DNA of 64,000 nucleotides from positions 272,069 through 336,068 of the forward strand of contig NW_008805078.1 of assembly GCF_000004825.1 (NCBI RefSeq), read 5' to 3'. Within the stretch, counting starts at the first letter, position 1, and each line of letters begins with the position of its first letter. Made by a program: the position numbers and the translations under genes. The notes under the pieces are model-generated. The model searched no databases and was not told the origin of the DNA. It saw only the letters and a program-made list of their open reading frames with translations. Origin of the DNA: Heterostelium album PN500 (Eukaryota; Evosea; Eumycetozoa; Acytosteliales; Acytosteliaceae). This document shows positions 37,272-47,790 of this stretch, piece by piece.

Positions 37272-38999
37272 ATGAAAATAAATGATGATTTCAATTTCAA
37301 TTGTCACCAACACTCTAAGAAATTAAAATTTATTTGTACCACTTGCAATGAAATTTTGTGTCTAGATTGCATACCAGAATACAAACATAAATCACATATA
37401 TTTGATGATATCGATAGCATTAAAAACAAACTATACCAACAGATTCATCAACAAAATCAACCAATATTTCTCTACCAATATGAGATTACCAACAGCAACG
37501 ATCAACTAAACAATAAACCAACATACAATTTCATCAATAGATTAGCCGAGATTTGGAAATACCTAAAAGAACTTAGCCTTAAACATCAATTGTTTGAGGA
37601 CACCGGTGCAGTCGTAAATGAATTCTACAGGAACCTTCATGAATACCTCAGATTGGAGGAGTTCAAAATCATGAAGCCGATCACCGATGAAAAAAACAAA
37701 GCTGAATCGATCATAGAGTCACTGGTGGAGGAAATCAAATCGATCAACAGTATTCTCATTGCTCTCAACTCCAACCCAAAAGAGAATAGCAGCAACTGTC
37801 ATTGCACTGGTTCCATTCCCAGCTCTGGAATGAATGGAAAAGGCGACAAGAAAGGATATATGGATGTAGTCAATTACCAACTCTCCTCGATTATCAACAA
37901 AATTAAATCTTGTACATCAATCAACCAATTTCTACTGAGCAATCAATCAACTATTTTTGCTCCTGTCGACCCAGTCTGTGATAATCCAACCTATGATACC
38001 CTGTTAAAGATCAGGACACACCAGACTATCTTTCCGTTGGAATATCAAGAGCCAATATCCTACCAGATTAGATTCGACGAGTTGAAGCTAGAGTCCATTA
38101 AGAAAGAGTTGCAGACACTCTACGAATTGGTGAATCTCAACGATGACATCGACCGTAGCAGTGGTAACATGATCATTACCATTGGAAATGATGGAGCCAA
38201 TCTCTTTGATATTTCATCGGAGGTCTGGATCGATTTGGAACCGGACACAGAACATCGATTCGCAACACTAAACTCCATCGTTCAAGTTGGTCAGCATTGT
38301 TATGTGTTTGGTGGTGGCGACAAAAGTACAACATTCTCAAGGTATTCGATTGTCGATCACAAGTGGGATTATCACGGTGAGATACTTGGCTCTGCTGGTG
38401 AACATGTAGCGGCTTGCTACGATGGTAACAAGTACATCTATGTCTATGGTGGATTCATAAATTTGAAACATTTGTCGCGACTCGCAAGACTCGATATTGA
38501 AACGATGCGTTGGGAGAAGATTGGCGATAACGACTACGCATCGACCTGTGCCTATATATTCTACTATGAGAATTCAATCTATATTGTCGGAGGCGATTGT
38601 TTCAAGACACATCATCGTACCGTTATGAAATGTGATTTGGAGACACTGCAATTTTCGACGTTCATCAATGACATTGGGTTCAGTACGCATACCAACTCTG
38701 TCTGCTACGGTGACGGATATATTTACATTCTCGATGCAGACTCGACTTTCTATAGGATATCGATAGTCGACAAGAATAGGACAACTCTTAAATCACCATT
38801 CTCTCAGTTTGTTCCCTATAAATCGGCAATGGTCTATGTCACCGACAACATGGGATCGCACATCTACTTTATTAGCGGTTCGCAATATGGAAATCATCAC
38901 TACTCCATTCAGAACGACAGTTGGTTGAAGATTAACGACAAAGATACCATCAATAGATGTTGTATTGGTGCTGCACTCATTAAAAATGTGGCTAAATAA
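37272..38999 (+). CDS. B-box zinc finger plus Kelch-repeat protein
   Basis: Single exon, 575 aa. The N-terminal B-box is complete: C11-x2-H14-x7-C22-x2-C25-x4-C30-x2-C33-x5-H39-x2-H42. There is no RING. Residues about 90-280 are helical. Residues about 300-570 carry Kelch-like beta-propeller blades, recognised by repeated GG pairs and aromatic residues (CYVFGGGDKST, YIYVYGGFINL, SIYIVGGD, HIYFISGSQYG). This domain pair is a large family in dictyostelids and suggests a protein-interaction or ubiquitin-adaptor role; no specific function can be named. Confidence 0.88.
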   Translation: MKINDDFNFNCHQHSKKLKFICTTCNEILCLDCIPEYKHKSHIFDDIDSIKNKLYQQIHQQNQPIFLYQYEITNSNDQLNNKPTYNFINRLAEIWKYLKELSLKHQLFEDTGAVVNEFYRNLHEYLRLEEFKIMKPITDEKNKAESIIESLVEEIKSINSILIALNSNPKENSSNCHCTGSIPSSGMNGKGDKKGYMDVVNYQLSSIINKIKSCTSINQFLLSNQSTIFAPVDPVCDNPTYDTLLKIRTHQTIFPLEYQEPISYQIRFDELKLESIKKELQTLYELVNLNDDIDRSSGNMIITIGNDGANLFDISSEVWIDLEPDTEHRFATLNSIVQVGQHCYVFGGGDKSTTFSRYSIVDHKWDYHGEILGSAGEHVAACYDGNKYIYVYGGFINLKHLSRLARLDIETMRWEKIGDNDYASTCAYIFYYENSIYIVGGDCFKTHHRTVMKCDLETLQFSTFINDIGFSTHTNSVCYGDGYIYILDADSTFYRISIVDKNRTTLKSPFSQFVPYKSAMVYVTDNMGSHIYFISGSQYGNHHYSIQNDSWLKINDKDTINRCCIGAALIKNVAK

Positions 39000-39530
39000 T
39001 AATGTCATTTGTAAATAATAACTGGATATAAATAATAGTATACTATTTTTAATCTTTTTTTGTAAAAATAAACATATAATTAAAACAAGAACAAGATAAA
39101 TATGAAATTCCTCCTATCTTTTTATTTATTTAAAATTAAATATATTAATTTAATTTGTTTATTCATATCTATGTACAATAATAAAATAATCAGGTGTAAA
39201 TCATATTAAAAAAAAAAAGATATTTAAAGTTTGTTTTGTTTTTCATGTGAAGTTGCAAGATTCAAGATTTTAAGGTATGTAGGTAGGTACAGAGAGTTGG
39301 AGAATTTAGGTAGGTTAAGGTTAATTAGTTAGAAAGTTAGAAGGATTAGATTCAAAAGTAGGTTTGTAGATAGATTACTCGTCTCTAATAAAGTTGTTAA
39401 AAAAAAAAAGGAAAAAAAGAATTAATAAAATATTAAAAAAAAGTTTAAGAATAAACAAGATTGAATAATAAAAAAAAAAAAAAGAAATATATTTAATAAA
39501 ACAAAAATAAAATATATGTATAATTAATTC
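39000..39530. other. Convergent 3' spacer between the Kelch and HMG-CoA synthase genes
   Basis: AT-rich 3' ends of two converging genes, with several A-runs, AATAAA-type signals and TAGGTAGGT-like short repeats at about 39279-39320. No gene is seen. Confidence 0.4.
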
Positions 39531-41246
39531 TTACAATGATGATTTAATAGTATCATCTTTAATCTTGTAGTGTCGAATAAGTTTGTCATCTACTCTCTCT
39601 AAATAATAATTTCCAATAGCAATATTCAATGTTGAATCCATTGGTGTGTATGATAGTTTTGAACAATTCTCTTCTCTATATGATAAAAGCTATTATTGGT
39701 TGTAATTACAAATTTTAAAAAAGCTAATGTTAATATCAAATCGTTTATCAACTAAATAGTTAGATGTAGATTAATAGTGAATGTAATTACCGTAGTAAAC
39801 TCTGGAGGTGAAATTTTGATTCTGTTTGTTAAACGTTGATTAATATTTGATTGTTTTCCAATGTTTTCAGTCGATGGGAACATTGGATTATTTGTTGAAA
39901 CACCTTTAAATGAGAAAAAGGTTGCTGCCAGACCAGATCCATATGAAAATACCAATACTCTCTTACCAACCTATTTTATATTACAATATTGTTATTAGTA
40001 ATCACAAAACAAAATAAATTTTATATATTTTTGATAGCTTACCAAACTATTAACATTTGATAATAAAGATAAGATTCCACCATAGACAGATCCAGCATAA
40101 CAATTTCCTAGTTCTTTGGAAAGAGTCATCGATGGAATCACTTTGTTTTTATAGTGTTCATCGGTAACTTTAAGACCAACCTGGTCGAGCTTGGCATTTC
40201 CATACGATTCCTTGCCAAGTCCGATCTGGTTGAACTCTTGGAAATGATCTTTATATTTATGACTGGATTCATCGGAGTTTCCCCCACTCAGAATGTAGTC
40301 GTTGTAGAAGAGACGTCCAAACGACTTTTGAACGAGACGACCATATGGCGAGTGCATCACACAATAGTCAACTAAATCCATTGAGAAGTTCTGGTCTTGA
40401 TTCAAACGCTCGAATGCCGCTTTGTAGTTGGCATAGCATCGATCGAGAGCACGCAAGTAGCAATCGATAGAGAGCTTACCGTCGACGTACGGATACTCGC
40501 TCTTACCGTCGGGCTTGTAGAAATCATATACATTCTCCATGTGAACACCACGAATGCCCGGCTCCATTACGAGCGGTGCATTTGGACCGATCAACATTGC
40601 CACCACACCGGCACCACCCGTTGGTCTGGCCGGTCCCTTTGCGTAGACAGCGATATCTCCTGTGACAACCATTGCAAATCTACCATCCCAATAGCTACTC
40701 TCAATCCATTGAACACTGTTGAACAATGCATTGGTACCGCCATAACATGCATTATATGTATCAACACCTAGTTATCATATTAATTAGTTAGTTTGTTTTT
40801 AAATAAGATCATTGTTTATATTACACACCTTCGATTGAAGTATTTCCATGTTCTTGAAATAGTGTCATTAGATGAGTTTTAATTGACTTTGATTTGTCAA
40901 TGATGGTTTCAGTGCCTACCTCCAATCTACCAATCATAGAGTAAGGAATATTATATTTTTTCATTAGAGACTGAACTGAATTCATCGACATTGATACGAT
41001 ATCCTCACGATCACCACAAAATGCCATATTAGTTTGACCTAAACCAATTGTATATTTACCAGCTGACACTCCATCGAATGATTCTAAATAATAACAATTA
41101 GATTAATAACTATAAACTATAGTAGTTCTATTGCTATTCTAATTCGATTACTTACCTAATTCAGTTTGAGCAACATATGTTTCTGGAAAATAGATATCCA
41201 TTGCTAGGATACCTATATTTTGTGGTCTATCATTATTCATTATCAT
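39531..41246 (-). CDS. Hydroxymethylglutaryl-CoA synthase (HMGS)
   Basis: Five exons (41246..41156, 41083..40829, 40767..40043, 39970..39791, 39689..39531) join to 470 codons (469 aa), the family's length. It condenses acetyl-CoA with acetoacetyl-CoA to HMG-CoA in the mevalonate pathway, in the cytosol. Landmarks: [12 protein letters not shown] at the start, GRLEVGTET with the catalytic Glu, the acyl-enzyme Cys in NACYGG (C123), [16 protein letters not shown], the His in [13 protein letters not shown], and [10 protein letters not shown]. No mitochondrial leader is seen. An in-frame ATG at 41240 could also start. Dictyostelids have two paralogues (hgsA and hgsB); I cannot tell which this is. 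Confidence 0.96.
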
Positions 41247-42740
41247 TCCTTAATCAAATGAGTATATATTAAATATTTAAAGAAAGAATGTTTTATAGAT
41301 AAAGAAAAGTATTAATATATATATATTCTATATTAATTAAAAACTTTAGTTCAAAATTAGTAAGTTTAGTTAGTTATATGTAAATATATAGTTGTTGTTA
41401 TTATTATTGTGTAGAAACAAAAACAGAATAGAGAAAAGATAATATTATAATTTCTATTAATAAAACAAAACAAAAAAAAACAAATGACAAATACAAGCAA
41501 AGCTGACGTACCCACACCAAGAGACAAAACAAAACATTACACCTTAATACTTCAATTCTTTTTGCAACTCAATTAATTGTGTGGTGTTGCTGTGTGTGTG
41601 ATATTGAATTGAAGGGTACTGGTAAAACAAAGAGGTCATCCAGTGGTTATTTTAAATTTTGAGATATCAGTGGGGATACTGCTTTTTTTTTTGTTTTTTA
41701 AATTAAAGTTTAATTTTATTATCATAGGATAAGATGTAAATGTTTTGTTGAATTGAATTGCAAAGCAAAGCAAAGCAAATAATGTAAAGTACTGTATATC
41801 TATCTATCTAATTTAAATTAACACCAACAATATGCCCATAAAAGGAACTGCACTGCTGATATATTACTGTATACTCTATCATATTGTGAAATGATTGGTT
41901 TGGTTTGGTGTTTTAATTGTACATGTGTGGTTAGTTATTATTTATTGTTTTACGATAAGTGTGTTATTATTATTACTATTTTTTAACTTATTTGTTATTT
42001 CAATAAAGTTATTACTGTTTGTTCATTGATTGTTAATTTGATTAGTTATTTATTAGTGTGTGTTGTTTTGTTTTTACTATTCGTGGTTGTTTTAACTGTG
42101 AGAATTGAGAAGTGTGTGTAGAGAATGTATACCAACACCCAACAAAAATGAATACAAGATAAGAATGACATCGATATCATACATGTTGTTGATTGACATC
42201 ACAACTCTCATTGTAAACTCTATAGTATTTCTGTTAAACAAAGAAACAATTATCTTGTTCCCAAAAACGAAATAAAATAATAAAACAAAACAGTGTGATA
42301 GAAGTGTGTATGTGTATGTCTCTCATTGACATCATTCACTAATACAATAGTTATTATCGTTCGTTCATTCATTGCCAATAGAATCTATAATTACATTTTA
42401 AAATGTTCCCTATATGTATCTGATAAAGATGTTCTATATTTATATATTTATATATTTGCTTTTGCTGTTTGTTTTTGTTGCTAAAAATAATACAAATCTA
42501 GAGTGTAAAAAGGTGTAATTGTATTAAATAGATCTAACAATATAATTTAATTTAATGTTGGGTTGGTCAGAGATGAAACCAGATGAAAAAAATAAAACTT
42601 TTTTTTTTTTTTTTAAAAAACAAATAATTATTGTTGTGTTATGTTAAACAGTTAAAACCTACTTGAAATCAATTGTTTTTTTTATTTTTATTATTGACTT
42701 GAGATGTATTGAACTCGTTGGAAATTGATATTTTCATGTT
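41247..42740. other. Spacer upstream of HMG-CoA synthase
   Basis: About 1.5 kb, AT-rich, with short tandem units (CAAAG at about 41761-41779, TATC at about 41799-41810) and a T-run at 42599-42614. It should hold the HMGS promoter. No coding sequence is seen. Confidence 0.4.
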
Positions 42741-42799
42741 GTTTTCGAAACACTGAAAACTGTATCTTTGGAGAGATTCGGTGACTCTTTCCGTGGCAG

Positions 42800-43560
42800 G
42801 ACTATATTTCACACCTTTCATTCGTTGAATTGTCAGTCTTGGAATTCTTTTTTGTTTGAAGATCCGGGACAGAGGGAGTGGGTGCGGTGATACGCTTGTT
42901 GGTTGGTGTCACTTCCGCACTACTGGTAGTGTTGGTAGCTGTCTTGGAACCACTCTTGCTTGGTGAAACCTTCGCACTACTGGTAGTGTTGGCATATGTC
43001 TTGGATCCTCTTCTTGGTTGTCTTTACAGCACATAGATCATACGATAGTAGAGGTACATACACATGTCGGATTGGATGGGTACATTGTCACCCTTGAATA
43101 CCAACTTTGGCATGCACTTTGGAGTATTGGAATCGGTGGAGTCGATCTGCTTTGGATCATTGGAATCGGTGGAATCGATCTGCATTGGAGCATTGGAATC
43201 GGTGGAGTCGATCTGGTTTGGATCAGTTAACTGATTGATAGGAATCGATTGCAATGCAAAGTTGAACAATTTTTTCGAATTTAATGATTCACTGTGCTTC
43301 TTTGATCGCGATCGATCCAAATCAACCTTTTGCCATGACAAAGTCGATACTGATGGAAGACAGATTTATGCTGGTTTGAGTGGTATGGAATGGTGGTGTT
43401 GTTTGAGAGGAAGACTGGTTGCTCTTTCTTTTTTCCGACTGCCCTTAGAATACCATATGATTTGATATCTGAACATCTTTGTTCTGGTGGTAAAAAAAAC
43501 CGATTTGAATATAAATTCCAAATATTACAAGATCTGGAATATTGTTTATACTGGATCCTA
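42800..43560 (-). pseudogene. Decayed gene with frameshift and in-frame stops
   Basis: On the - strand several neighbouring frames have clear coding character. GQSEKRKSNQSSSQTTPPFH...SSISIDFVMAKG breaks at about 43340. A shifted frame then reads VDLDRSRSKKHSESLNS and three copies of the decapeptide QIDSTDSNxP (about 43220-43130). An in-frame TAA at 43024-43026 follows, and the same frame then continues with two related units (SKTYANTTSSAK, SKTATNTTSSAE) and TNKRITAPTPSVPDL before a stop near 42800. At least one frameshift and two stops (43026 and near 43450) argue for a pseudogene. The product was hydrophilic and repeat-rich; the family is not recognised. Confidence 0.5.
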
Positions 43561-43789
43561 AGATAAAAAAATCAAAATAAATAGTATTTATAGTTAGTAA
43601 GATAAACAAAATTTGATAATCTTGTGAAAAAAGATATTACCTTTGATCATCTCCACTGCAATATTGAGTTGAAATATTATTATTAATATTATTATTATTT
43701 CTTATCATCACTCTCTACAACCTTGTTATTGATAAATATCAATCTCCTATTTCTATTGCTTTTGTTGATATGAAGAGATTTGGAGATGG

Positions 43790-43869
43790 TGGAATCCTTG
43801 TTTTGTTATTGTTGATGAATAAGTCCTTGTTATAACTTATTCATCAACAATAACAAAACAAGGATTCCA
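43790..43869. repeat. Perfect inverted repeat: 35-bp arms, 10-nt loop
   Basis: Arm 43790-43824 is the exact reverse complement of 43835-43869, separated by a 10-base loop (CCTTGTTATA). Complementarity stops abruptly outside the arms. As RNA from either strand it would fold into a 35-bp perfect stem. The flanks are coding remnants. Candidates are a small-RNA precursor, a fold-back element remnant, or an inverted duplication made during repair. Confidence 0.95.
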
Positions 43870-43918
43870 ACATTACTCAAACTGGAAAAGGGAAACAGCT
43901 AACCACCCTCATATAATA

Positions 43919-44300
43919 TCACCGACTCGGAGATGGTAAAACCAACTACAACCACCAAGTCTTTAGACGGTTCGCCAAGAGCAACTTTCAATTTCGTAGT
44001 ATATTGTATTGTCATGCAACCTTCCCTTTTGGTGAACCATTGAATCAAGGTGGTCTGATACAAATACGAAATAATTATTATTGCTGTTGTTGTTGTTGTT
44101 GTGGTTGTAGATTTTGAAACATTGTTTGCTGTTGCTTTGGTTTCTGCTTTGGATTCTTCTTTTCTTTCTTCTTTTGATTCTTCTTCTCCTTTTTCCCATG
44201 CTTCTCGTTTTTCTTGTTACTTTTACTATCTCGATGATCATACTTCACCTTTTTCTCTTTAATATCTCTATTAAAGTATCTATATAATTGTCCTTGATTT
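43919..44300 (-). pseudogene. Lys/Glu-rich coding remnant
   Basis: Two - strand frames look coding. One reads QGQLYRYFNRDIKEKKVKYD, then Lys/Asn-rich sequence ending in poly-Gln and TAA near 44080. An overlapping frame reads KEESKAETKATANNVSKST, poly-Thr, then TTKLKVALGEPSKDLVVVVG and FTISESVILYEGG to a stop near 43905. The two cannot be joined without a frameshift, and no start or splice junction is clear. It may belong with the pseudogene at 42800-43560, with the hairpin lying between them. Family unknown. Confidence 0.4.
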
Positions 44301-45383
44301 AAAAACTTCTACTATTATATCTTTTACTATCTCTTGATTTTTTTATTTTTTTTTATTTATTTTTTTTTGTTTTGGTTTTTTTTTTGTTTCACAATAAAAA
44401 CAACAGAAAACAGACATCTATTCTTAAAAAATAGTTATAATTTAATTATTGTTTTAATCTTTATCACCATGTAATAAATTAGTAAATAAAGGTAAAATAT
44501 TGGACAATGACCGATTAGCATGCATTTCAATAACAGAAACAATTACAAAGTTTGAGTTCAAAAACTGAAGATTTCTCAACTAAAAAGTAAAACAAACATA
44601 TAAACAAGCACATGTAATCATAGATTGATGTAATATTTATAAAGGTATAGATTTATTTTATTTTTTCACTTTAATTACCTGACTGGTTAAATTATTTATT
44701 TATAGGTATTAGATTTGTTAAAGAAAGATTGTTATTGTATACAAAAAAACCATCATCATCATTCGGAGAATTCTATAGGAGAAGAGCAGCTGAGAAACGT
44801 GAACCTTTTTAAATATTGTCAAGATATGGTGATAACTAATGCTATGATGATTTTTAGTATTTACTATTAAAACAATTATTATTTATTTATTTTATAGACT
44901 TTTATCTAGTTTAGTTTCATTTATATCAGATATGGTCTTGTAATTAAAGTAGATATTTATTCTTAGAGCAATTCAACATTGTTTCGATTGTCAAAGAAAA
45001 TATATCTTTGAGGAAATATAATGTTCAAAAATCAATCCATCTCTGAAAAAAGATTTGAAACATCTACCAACTCTTGAGAAAAGTTCCAAGATGAAGTCGA
45101 CTTTAATATACCTATCTCAAAAACTAGAACTAAATAAAAATTAGTAAATTTAATATTAAAGAGAAAAGTTAATAATTGTTTTTACTAAAAAATAAAATTT
45201 TATTTTTTATTAATCAGTTGAGGAAGATAAAGAATTTAACTTTTTTATTGAAATCTGTCATTATAGGTATATAGCAAGCTAACTTCAAAAGAATTTCAAA
45301 TAAAAATAAGTTGGTTACTTGTTATTTAATCAATAGAGTTAAAATTTTAAATATTTGCATTATTTTATAGTTTGCCAAACTCC
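44301..45383. other. Intergenic region before the membrane-protein pair
   Basis: AT-rich spacer with no convincing coding frame or RNA gene. Confidence 0.4.
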
Positions 45384-45420
45384 TTTTTGGGACTATTTGA
45401 ATTAAAAATTCAATTCTGAT
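45384..45420 (+). promoter_or_regulatory. Conserved upstream motif, copy 1
   Basis: The sequence runs TTTTTGGGAC, a variable block, TGAATTAAAA, then AATTCTGAT. It matches 46686-46723 over about 37 positions, while the surrounding spacer does not. It lies about 200 bp before the ATG at 45624, and the second copy lies about 170 bp before the paralogue's ATG. The core contains an imperfect palindrome around GAATT...AATTC. A shared regulatory site is inferred; a duplication relic is the alternative. Confidence 0.5.
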
Positions 45421-45623
45421 GAGAATTTCTTTAGTGTGTTAAAATAAAATTTAGTTTAAAAATATTAAAAAAAAACATAAAATAATGTCTTAATTAAATA
45501 AAAATATTTAGTTCAAAAAATAAGATGAAAGAACTTTTCATATAAACAAGTCTTAAATTAATCTATTCAACCTATATTTTTGATATAGAAATTAATTTCT
45601 TAAGTATAAAAACAAACTATAAA

Positions 45624-46425
45624 ATGGATCACCGATTCAAAGTGGATGAAGAATTAGTTCCCTTTTTGGAACCCAATAACTACAATAATAATTGTCAAGC
45701 TACAAAATATGATGCAGTAGCTGCTGGGAATCTTTATCATGTGGAAAGAAGAAAATTGATTTTTAAAATTATTTTTTCAATAATTATTTTAATAACTGTA
45801 AGATTTAATATATAAAAAAAATAATCATAGATTTTATTGATAATAAAAAATTAATTTATATTATCTATAGTTCGCTTCTACTATCTTCTATTTTGTAAAA
45901 GTACACCAAATAAAAGAAATTGCTATTATAGATGCTGCTCATGTAGTTGTTCGGAGAGTAGATTCCTTTATTGAAAACTATGGACGATTAGATTACCTAA
46001 ATATAGGTGATGGAGTTGCCATTGTACAAACCAATTTCACGCCAACTTATGATAATGGATCGAAATTGGAAGTTGTAGTATTGGAAACTATCTATTGTCC
46101 GAACTCATTCATGGACACTGTAATATTGAAGGAAGGTCTGGGTATTGAAGTTGTCAAAGTCAATTCCACCACCTATAGAACTACAATCTATTTTAGTTTC
46201 TCTGATAAACCAGAGATCTATTTTGACTGCTATTTGCCTATTGAAGATACCAAGATCTATACAGGTGGGTGGATAAAAGTTGTATCCCGATATGGAGAAC
46301 ATTATATGTCCGCAGCTCCAACACTTTTAAAACTCAATTCAGATAAACTATTAGATAAAATGAAAATAGTAAGCTACTTAGTCAAGAAAAACACTAAAAA
46401 TATCAGAAATTTATTCTTTAATTGA
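45624..46425 (+). CDS. Single-pass membrane protein, tandem paralogue 1 (unknown family)
   Basis: Two exons (45624..45797, 45871..46425) join to 243 codons (242 aa). A short N-terminal segment ends with KYDAVAAGNLYHVERRK, then one hydrophobic span (about residues 46-68, interrupted by the intron in the gene), then a 170-residue domain (IAIIDAAHVVVRRVDSF, VAIVQTNFTP, LETIYCPNS, YRTTIYFSF, EIYFDCYLPIED, GEHYMSAAPT). There is no cleavable signal peptide; a type II orientation with the C-terminal domain in the lumen or outside is likely. I do not recognise the domain. A close copy lies 0.5 kb downstream. Confidence 0.82.
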
Positions 46426-46894
46426 ATGTATATTTCATAGATTTTTTCATTTATATCTTTGTTAAATAAATTTTATTTATTAAGAATAAAATTTTAATTT
46501 TAAAACCAATCAATTCCGATTGAAAATAATTTAAAAAAGTTATTTTATTTCATCTCAACTTCTACTTTTAGTATTAGAAATTGCAAGTTCACTAAAAAAG
46601 AATGATTGTAGTAGAAAACATCTATATAATTACTTTTTTAATACATATGTAAAGAATTTATTGAGAAATAGTTATAAATTTTTTATTTTTGGGACCTCTC
46701 TGAATTAAAATTTTAATTCTGATCTATATGTGAGTTTAAAATTATAAAAATAAAATATATTTTGATGCCTTATAAAAATATATCACTTATGATATTGAAT
46801 GATAAAAGGAACTTTTCTAGTATAGAGATTTAGTTAAATCTTAAAATTAGTTTTTCTATTTTTTTCATACAGAATTTAAATTCTCAAGTTTAAA
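46426..46894. other. Spacer between the membrane-protein paralogues
   Basis: AT-rich; it contains the second copy of the conserved upstream motif at 46686-46723. No coding sequence is seen. Confidence 0.5.
46686..46723 (+). promoter_or_regulatory. Conserved upstream motif, copy 2
   Basis: The counterpart of 45384-45420: the same TTTTTGGGAC start and the same TGAATTAAAA and AATTCTGAT blocks, one base longer in the variable part. It lies about 170 bp upstream of the start codon at 46895. Confidence 0.5.
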
Positions 46895-47673
46895 ATGTCT
46901 AGTCTACTTATCAATTATGACGATGAAGAATCAAAGCCAATTTTGAAACCCAATGAAATTAATAACCATAAACCTAACATATTAGATGGTTATGCTCCTG
47001 GAAATCTTTATCAATTAGAAAGAATAAAAAGGATTTTAAAAATAATAATTTCAATTTTTATATTATTAGCTGTAAGATATATTTTTAGAAAAACAAAAAT
47101 AATTTTAGTATTAATTTTTATTATATTTAGATTATCTCCATTTTCTTTTATTTTGCAAAAGTTGATCAAATAAAACAAATTGCTATTATAGATGGCAGTC
47201 ACATCGTTGTCCGAGAAGATGATTCATTTAATCAAGACTACTCGAAATTAAAATACCTTAATGTAAGTAATGGTATAGCCATTATACAAACCAATTTTAC
47301 ACCAAGTTATTCCAATGGATCAAAATTGGAAGTTATTTTATTGGAAACTATCTATTGTCCCAGCTCAGAAATGGAGACTGTTATGTTGAAGTCAGGTTTT
47401 GGAATTGAAGTTGTCAAAGTCAATTCAACTACCTATAGAACTACTATCTATTTTAGTTCGACAGAGATCTATTTCGACTGTTATTTGCCTATAGAGTATA
47501 CCGAGATCTATACAAGTGGGTGGCTTAAAGTTATTTCAGTGTATGGAGAACATTATATGTCAGCTATTCCAACGTTTATTAGGTTTCAACCGGATACTCT
47601 TTTAGAAAAAATGAAAATGGTTTCCTACTTGGTGAAACTAAACATTAACAATATAAGATATATTTTCTTTTAA
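46895..47673 (+). CDS. Single-pass membrane protein, tandem paralogue 2 (unknown family)
   Basis: Two exons (46895..47071, 47131..47673) join to 240 codons (239 aa), with the intron at the same phase and place in the membrane span as in paralogue 1. It has the same architecture: hydrophilic N-terminus ending APGNLYQLERIKR, one span, then IAIIDGSHIVVREDDSF, IAIIQTNFTP, LETIYCPSS, YRTTIYFSS, EIYFDCYLPIEY and GEHYMSAIPT. The middle of the C-terminal domain is the most conserved part, which suggests that this domain carries the function. Family unknown. Confidence 0.82.
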
Positions 47674-47790
47674 CTTTAAAAATAAACAATAATTCCTATA
47701 TGCTAAAAATGTCTTTTTGAGGTGAATGTATATGAAGAGTATTTTTATTTTCCCTATCTTCACAAATTAATTTGTTTTTCCTTTTTTTTT

